From: DATBED01 sp035480695
Lineage (GTDB): Bacteria > Patescibacteriota > Saccharimonadia > Saccharimonadales > UBA4665
Length of the DNA stretch: 10,294 nt
NCBI GenBank assembly: GCA_035480695.1
Contig: DATIHM010000031.1
Location: 1 to 10,294, forward strand
Reading direction: 5' to 3'
Below, piece by piece: positions 6,399 through 10,294 of the stretch; position 1 is the first letter of the stretch, and the number at the start of each line of letters is the position of its first letter. Made by a program: the position numbers and the translations under genes. The notes below the pieces were generated by a model that had not been told where the DNA came from, did no database searches, and saw only the letters and a list, made by a program, of their open reading frames with translations.

Positions 6399-8189
6399 AT
6401 GCCAAACAACTACCCTAAAACTTCTGCTCTAACTCTACGCATTTATGCCCGTTACGTGCGCCGTTATCCGCTGTTATTCTTGGCCGGTGCAGCCGGTGCA
6501 GCCTTGGCTGTGATTACGCAAGGCCTGGTGCCGCCGTTCATAGTGGCCAAAATCTTCAGTAAACTGCAGATCGCCTACGCCCATCACCAGCAGCTCGATT
6601 TAAGCGATTACCTACCTTACTTTTTAGCCTACTTGTCGTTCATGCTGGCCGGCGTGATTTGTTGGCGTGGGCAGGCGTTTGCTATTTGGCGGCTGGAAGA
6701 GAATATCCAGCGCGACGTGGCCAACGACGTCTACGACCACCTGCAGGCCCAGAGCGAAAGTTTCCACGCCAACCATTTCGGAGGCGCGCTGGTGTCGCAG
6801 ACCAACAAGTTTATCGGCTCATACGTACGGCTAATGGATAGCTTCATCTGGAATATCGTGCCGAGCATTGTCACCGTAATCGTGGCAATCAGCGTGCTGT
6901 TTTTCGTAGCTTGGCCGTTGGCACTAGTCATGCTTGGCATTGTCGTTGTTTATCTGGCGACTATGACATGGCGTATCACCCGCCAATTGCCTTACAACGT
7001 TGAAGTCGCTGAGGCCGAAAGCGAACAGACGGCCGCGCTGGCCGACGCCATTACCAACATCTCGACCATCCGCGCCTTTGCCGGCGAACATTATGAGTCG
7101 GCAAGGTTCCGTAAAGTCAGCGGCCGAGTGCACCGACGATTCCACGTACTAACTATCGAGGTGTTGAAAACAGAGGCCTTGAGCCATTTCCAGACCAACA
7201 GCTTCCAGATTGTCGCTTTGTTCATCGGTTTGGTAGCGGTGACTCAAGGCGGCACTAACGTCAGCGTGCTCTACCTGGCAATCAACTATTCCGGACGGAT
7301 AGTCGACCAGCTATGGCAATTCGGACGCACCGTGCGCGAAATCAACCGCGGTCTGGGCGACGCCAAAGAGATGACGGAAATCCTGCAGATTGAGCCGGCC
7401 GTTAAAGACCCGGCCAAGCCACAGAAAGTTAAGATACGCCGTGGCGAAGTGCAGTTTAGGGATGTCGGTTTTGCCTATCCGGAAAACCGTGACGACCCAC
7501 TGTTCAAAAAGCTCCAGCTGAAAATCAAGCCGGGCGAAAAGGTCGGTTTGGTCGGCCCGAGCGGTGGCGGTAAGACGACAATTACGCGTCTGCTGCTGCG
7601 CTTCATGGATATCCAAAACGGCGAGATTGCGATTGATGGACAGAATATCGCCGATGTCAAGCTGGCGGATTTGCGCTCACACATTTCGTACGTGGCGCAA
7701 GAACCGATACTGTTCCACCGTACGCTGGCCGAGAACATCGGTTACGGCGACCAGTCAGCTTCGCAGCAAGTCATCGAAGGCGTCGCCAAGATGGCCAATG
7801 CCCACGAGTTCATCAGCCAGCTCCCGAAAGGCTACGAAACGCTTGTCGGTGAGCGCGGCATCAAGTTGAGTGGCGGCCAGCGGCAACGCGTCGCCATCGC
7901 CCGCGCCATGCTCAAGAACTCGCCGATCCTGGTGCTTGACGAGGCCACGTCGGCGCTCGACAGTGAAAGTGAGGTCCTGATCCAGGACGCTCTTTGGAGG
8001 TTGATGGAAAACCGCACCGCCATCGTAATCGCTCACCGCCTGAGCACCATCCAGAAAATGGACCGCATCATCGTGCTCGACGAAGGCAAAGTGGTTGAAG
8101 AGGGCTCGCACAAAGAACTGCTGGCCAAGAACGGTACTTACGCCCGTTTGTGGGCGCACCAATCCGGTGGTTTCCTGGAAGAAAATTAG
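6399..8189 (+). CDS. ABC transporter half-exporter, fused membrane and ATPase domains
   Basis: Type IV (B-family-like) exporter subunit of 596 aa that probably works as a dimer to move lipids, peptides or drugs out across the membrane. The N-terminal membrane domain covers about 1-320, with hydrophobic segments near 24-50, 71-90, 152-187 and 267-290. The ATPase domain covers about 345-590 and has every motif intact: A-loop Y360, Walker A GPSGGGKTT (386-394), Q-loop Q434, signature LSGGQ (490-494), Walker B ILVLDE (510-515) and H-loop H546. Only one half-transporter gene is seen, so a homodimer is likeliest, though a partner could lie elsewhere. It has a clear Shine-Dalgarno and a structured leader with a small ORF. 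Its TAG stop overlaps the stop of the convergent DUF2127 gene. The substrate is not predictable. Confidence 0.95.
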   Translation: MPNNYPKTSALTLRIYARYVRRYPLLFLAGAAGAALAVITQGLVPPFIVAKIFSKLQIAYAHHQQLDLSDYLPYFLAYLSFMLAGVICWRGQAFAIWRLEENIQRDVANDVYDHLQAQSESFHANHFGGALVSQTNKFIGSYVRLMDSFIWNIVPSIVTVIVAISVLFFVAWPLALVMLGIVVVYLATMTWRITRQLPYNVEVAEAESEQTAALADAITNISTIRAFAGEHYESARFRKVSGRVHRRFHVLTIEVLKTEALSHFQTNSFQIVALFIGLVAVTQGGTNVSVLYLAINYSGRIVDQLWQFGRTVREINRGLGDAKEMTEILQIEPAVKDPAKPQKVKIRRGEVQFRDVGFAYPENRDDPLFKKLQLKIKPGEKVGLVGPSGGGKTTITRLLLRFMDIQNGEIAIDGQNIADVKLADLRSHISYVAQEPILFHRTLAENIGYGDQSASQQVIEGVAKMANAHEFISQLPKGYETLVGERGIKLSGGQRQRVAIARAMLKNSPILVLDEATSALDSESEVLIQDALWRLMENRTAIVIAHRLSTIQKMDRIIVLDEGKVVEEGSHKELLAKNGTYARLWAHQSGGFLEEN

Positions 8190-8683
8190 GCTTTGGCGGC
8201 GGGTTCGGGCTTGGAGCGCACCTTCTGCCATTCCCGCCAGACCAGCCAGATGATGATAGCGTCCAAAATGCTGAGGAACGCCATGCTGAACGTCGGCTGG
8301 GTCACCAATAGATAAACCTGGTAGACCAGAAACAGCCCGAGTGCACCTAGCGCCCACGGATAGGCCCAAAGCTTGTTGAGCAGCAGGCAGGTCACGAGCA
8401 CGACTTTGACAAGCCCGTGCGTCAGCAAAAAGGCGGCCGCGAACAGATGCTCGCCGGCTGCCAGGTGGTGGCCGGCTGCTTGCACTCGTAAGACCACAAA
8501 ATTATGTGGGTTTTCCTGCAACGCGTCCTGGGTCAGAAATTCGGTTATACCTTTGATGGTCGTCGGGCTGAGAAACAGAATCAGCAGGCCGCCGACCAGC
8601 TCGAGCACACCATCGATACCTTTGATGATGATACCGATTTCGTAGGTCTTGTCGAGGAGCGTCTGCGGCTTGAACAGTGGCAT
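8186..8683 (-). CDS. DUF2127 family integral membrane protein
   Basis: Membrane protein of 165 aa whose biochemical role is unknown. It shows the DUF2127 pattern: a first helix around KGIDGVLELVGGLLILF (21-37), a conserved-looking HGLVKVVLV (89-97), WAYPWALGALGLFLVYQVY (106-124), and a last helix (about 133-149) ending with D141 and WREW. About four membrane helices are predicted, with a loop at 40-76 and a charged C-terminal tail. The ATG is exactly seven bases after an extended -10 box, so the mRNA is probably leaderless. The gene begins 15 bases after the L25 stop on the same strand. Its TAA stop overlaps the ABC exporter stop by three bases. Family recognition is from pattern memory. Confidence 0.85.
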   Translation of the reverse strand: MPLFKPQTLLDKTYEIGIIIKGIDGVLELVGGLLILFLSPTTIKGITEFLTQDALQENPHNFVVLRVQAAGHHLAAGEHLFAAAFLLTHGLVKVVLVTCLLLNKLWAYPWALGALGLFLVYQVYLLVTQPTFSMAFLSILDAIIIWLVWREWQKVRSKPEPAAKA

Positions 8684-8689
8684 AAGCCA

Positions 8690-8698
8690 ACTATAGCA
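8690..8698 (-). promoter_or_regulatory. Extended -10 promoter of the DUF2127 gene
   Basis: TGCTATAGT runs from 8698 to 8690 on the minus strand, directly after the L25 stop codon (8701-8699). Six bases later comes the ATG at 8683, the predicted start of transcription. The 18 bases TGCTATAGTTGGCTTATG match the NUDIX promoter-start region at 16 positions. There is no clear -35 box. Confidence 0.65.
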
Positions 8699-9454
8699 CT
8701 ATTCTTTGTCTTCTTTGGCTGCTTCGACTGAGGATGGTTTGGGCTCTTTTTGCTCGTGGCCGCCCGGCTGGTTTTCGGCGGCCTGGGTGCCTTCTTCGGT
8801 AGAGCTTTCGTGCTCGGATTCGACAGATTCGGCGTCTTCGGCTTCGGCTTCGCCGCCGGCGTCTTCGTTGGCGGCAGCCAGGGCGCTCGGTTCGTAAACG
8901 GTCGCCACAGCGTGCTCGGCTTCGGTTTCAACTTCGACACCTTCCGGAATAATCAGGTCGGCCACTGTCACATGGTCACCGATTTCGACCAGCTTTTCGG
9001 CGTCATATTCCAAAAAGTCAGGCAGCTTAGTAGGAATGGCTTTGACTTGCACATTGTCGAGTTGTGTCAGTACGATAAGGCTGTTCCGCTCGGCTGGGCT
9101 GGATTCATTGCCTTCGTCGTAGCGCGGCCTGACCGGGATTTCGGCGTCGACCTTCTGGTTCGCATCGACGGCGTTGAAGACGACATGGCGCAACTGGTGC
9201 TTCTTCGGGTCGAACTCGGCATCTTTGATAAGTGCCACATAGCTTTGCTCACCGGCGGTCAGCTCGACCGGATGGTGCTTGCCGGCCTTGTGCCAGACCT
9301 TGAGCATTTCCAGTGCCTCGCCCTGGACATGCAACGACGGCTTGCCGTGGTCGTGGATGACGGCCGGTATCTGACCTTCGCGCCGCAGGTGTTTCACAGC
9401 CTTGCCGGTCACTTTACGGGTTTCAAGTTTCAAACTGATAGAATCCTTCGACAT
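8699..9454 (-). CDS. rplY: 50S ribosomal protein L25 (TL5/CTC long form)
   Basis: 5S rRNA-binding protein of the large ribosomal subunit. The N-terminal L25 beta-barrel domain covers about 5-95, with LRREGQIPAVI at 23-33 and the typical segment KDAEFDPKKHQLRHVVFNAV at 77-96. The TL5/CTC C-terminal beta domain covers about 100-188, ending near HAVATVYEP. Then comes a 60-residue tail (about 190-251) of Glu, Ala, Ser and Asp, longer than I would expect for the family. The frame could open further upstream, near 9511, but the ATG at 9454 begins MSKDSISLKLE as the family does and has GAGG four bases upstream; I chose it (251 aa). The promoter is an extended -10 box 18 bases before the mRNA start codon. 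The DUF2127 gene follows with its own promoter. Confidence 0.94.
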   Translation of the reverse strand: MSKDSISLKLETRKVTGKAVKHLRREGQIPAVIHDHGKPSLHVQGEALEMLKVWHKAGKHHPVELTAGEQSYVALIKDAEFDPKKHQLRHVVFNAVDANQKVDAEIPVRPRYDEGNESSPAERNSLIVLTQLDNVQVKAIPTKLPDFLEYDAEKLVEIGDHVTVADLIIPEGVEVETEAEHAVATVYEPSALAAANEDAGGEAEAEDAESVESEHESSTEEGTQAAENQPGGHEQKEPKPSSVEAAKEDKE

Positions 9455-9458
9455 ACAA

Positions 9459-9487
9459 CCTCTTAATTCTTTCGCCCTATTATAACA
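9459..9487 (-). promoter_or_regulatory. Promoter and ribosome binding site of rplY
   Basis: On the minus strand, TGTTATAAT (9487-9479) is a perfect extended -10 box. Transcription is predicted from about 9472, giving an 18-base leader containing AAGAGG (9464-9459), four bases before the ATG at 9454. This makes rplY one of the few leadered, Shine-Dalgarno genes here, and the site decides the start codon. Confidence 0.7.
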
Positions 9488-9495
9488 GATAGCGC

Positions 9496-9524
9496 TGGAC
9501 GGCGGAAGCAAAAGCGGCTAGGCT
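9496..9524 (+). promoter_or_regulatory. Weak promoter candidate for the DedA gene
   Basis: TGGACG (9496-9501), a 17-base spacer and TAGGCT (9519-9524) match the consensus at 4/6 and 3/6. Transcription would begin near 9531, next to the GTG at 9532. No Shine-Dalgarno is seen. The placement matches the leaderless pattern, but the boxes are poor. Confidence 0.35.
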
Positions 9525-9531
9525 AAAGGCA

Positions 9532-10134
9532 GTGTTTAATGTCGATCATATCATCCAGGCCGGCGGGCTGCTTCTGATAGCAGCCCTAATTTTTGGCGAG
9601 TCGGGCATGTTCATCGGCTTTTTCTTTCCGGGCGACACGCTGCTGTTGGCAGCCGGTATTTTCGCGGCCCAGGGCAAGCTGCCGATCGTTCTGACGATTG
9701 CGGTCATCGCTCTGGCAGCTATCGCCGGCGACAACGTCGGTTACCACATCGGCAAGCGCTATGGCCGGCGGCTGTTCAGCAAGCCCGACAGCCCGGTTTT
9801 CAAGCAGGAATACGTTCACCAGGCGGAAGCATTCTACGAAAAGTATGGCTCGAAGACGATGCTTATCGCCCACTTCCTGCCCATCATCCGCACCTTCGCT
9901 CCCGCCGTGGCCGGCGTCGCCCGCATGGACTACCGCAGGTTTTTCATCTTCGACGCCATCGGCGACATCGCCTGGGCAACCGTTGTGACGCTAATCGGCT
10001 ACTGGTTCGGCAGCAAAATCCCGAACGTCGACCACTACATCATGCTGGCCGTGGCGGCCGTCGTGCTGATTACGCTCGGCCCGACCGTCTACCACCTCAT
10101 CAAAGCCTACATCGAAAAACGCCGCGGGAACTAA
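9532..10134 (+). CDS. DedA family membrane protein
   Basis: Integral membrane protein of 200 aa, the usual DedA length. Some DedA proteins are established undecaprenyl-phosphate or phospholipid translocases; this one may act in lipid-carrier recycling (inference). Family motifs: GES with E23; FFPGDTLLLAAG with D35; the GDNVGYHIGKRYG block (66-78); and the re-entrant/arginine region HFLPIIRTFAPAVAG with R120, followed by R131. Acidic E23 and D35 and the arginines are the residues known to be essential in E. coli DedA proteins. Membrane segments lie near 9-30, 33-64 and 138-160, with a last helix near 167-190. The start is GTG; the nearby ATG (9539) is out of frame. The TAA stop overlaps the stop of the convergent partial gene. 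Confidence 0.93.
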   Translation: MFNVDHIIQAGGLLLIAALIFGESGMFIGFFFPGDTLLLAAGIFAAQGKLPIVLTIAVIALAAIAGDNVGYHIGKRYGRRLFSKPDSPVFKQEYVHQAEAFYEKYGSKTMLIAHFLPIIRTFAPAVAGVARMDYRRFFIFDAIGDIAWATVVTLIGYWFGSKIPNVDHYIMLAVAAVVLITLGPTVYHLIKAYIEKRRGN

Positions 10135-10294
10135 GAAGGTTTTTTCTTGCCCAAAATTTCGTCACGCGAGCGCTGATTGAAGTCGAACCGATAATACTGG
10201 CCACCTATTAGTGGCACTAGCAAGCTTGCAGCGTCGATTGCAGCCACCCTCTGGCATTGCGGCAGAATAATCCGCTTGTCTGCCACCTTGCCCG
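10131..10294 (-). CDS. C-terminal end of an unrecognised gene (partial)
   Basis: An open frame on the minus strand runs in from the window edge and ends with TAG at 10133-10131. The visible 53 residues begin GKVADKRIILPQ and end with a basic tail (EILGKKKPS). A hydrophobic run (AIDAASLLVPLIGG) sits in the middle, followed by QYYRFDF. Mixed, balanced residue use and the stop overlapping the DedA stop, as in the ABC/DUF2127 pair, support a real gene. I cannot assign a family from this fragment. Confidence 0.6.
   Translation of the reverse strand, partial: GKVADKRIILPQCQRVAAIDAASLLVPLIGGQYYRFDFNQRSRDEILGKKKPS

Noticed and set aside
7755..8369. Minus-strand open frame (204 codons) across the ABC ATPase domain
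   Set aside because: It covers the antisense of Walker B, the signature motif and the H-loop, all plainly coding on the plus strand.
8750..9466. Long plus-strand open frame (238 codons) opposite rplY
   Set aside because: It mirrors the codon pattern of rplY, which has clear L25/TL5 domains, a promoter and a ribosome site. The translated frame resembles no family and is rich in Phe/Gly from the antisense of Glu/Ala codons.
9455..9511. Longer N-terminus for L25
   Set aside because: The extension (MLPPSSAICYNRAKELRGC) spans the rplY promoter and ribosome site and does not match the family start.
10135..10150. T-run after the DedA stop as a terminator
   Set aside because: Only a weak AAGAA/TTCTT stem is possible and it has no GC-rich hairpin. 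The bases are better explained as the Lys codons at the end of the partial minus-strand gene.
1..10294. CRISPR arrays, tRNA or rRNA genes, insertion sequences
   Set aside because: No regularly spaced repeats, cloverleaf-like segments, rRNA-like stretches or transposase motifs were seen, and known or likely coding sequence fills nearly all the window.

Overview
The window reads as a dense stretch of a small bacterial chromosome, with roughly balanced GC content. The overall style suggests Patescibacteria (Candidate Phyla Radiation), most likely Candidatus Saccharibacteria: housekeeping genes packed with almost no spacer, compact proteins, a UvrC that has lost its usual cysteines, and a large membrane-anchored protein of no recognised family. 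That placement is inference. No rRNA, tRNA or marker gene here fixes it. UGA is used as an ordinary stop (4442-4444), which argues against the UGA-glycine code of Gracilibacteria/SR1.

Layout from left to right: an M24 Xaa-Pro aminopeptidase (minus); a NUDIX hydrolase (plus); excinuclease subunit UvrC (minus); a small hypothetical protein (plus); tRNA uridine hydroxylase TrhO (minus); a 576-residue acidic, proline/glycine-rich, coiled-coil protein with a C-terminal membrane anchor (minus); a short leader ORF followed by an ABC exporter half-transporter (plus); a DUF2127 membrane protein (minus); ribosomal protein L25/CTC (minus); a DedA membrane protein (plus); and the C-terminal end of an unrecognised gene cut by the window edge (minus). 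No stretch over 300 bases lacks a gene. The longest gap, 6173-6398, carries two promoter candidates and a structured leader. I saw no tRNA, rRNA, IS element, CRISPR array or convincing intrinsic terminator.

Two themes connect the genes. First, most promoters sit directly on the start codon. An extended -10 box (TGnTATAAT-like) followed by 6-7 bases and then ATG/GTG appears at the NUDIX, trhO and DUF2127 genes, and near variants appear at pepP, uvrC and the small hypothetical gene. This predicts leaderless or nearly leaderless mRNAs. The exceptions, L25 and the ABC exporter, have real leaders with Shine-Dalgarno (SD) sequences. Second, every convergent gene pair overlaps at its 3' ends (18, 81, 4 and 4 bases).

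The most interesting element is the leader of the ABC exporter (6271-6401). An 8-base SD block is present twice, once before a 16-codon leader ORF and once before the exporter. A single complementary anti-SD inside the leader ORF (Ala-Ala-Phe codons) can pair with either copy. This looks like a translation-dependent switch, comparable in logic to the leader peptides that control antibiotic-resistance genes and exporters in Firmicutes. The genes otherwise serve unrelated functions: peptide turnover, nucleotide hydrolysis, DNA repair, tRNA modification, export, envelope lipid handling and translation.
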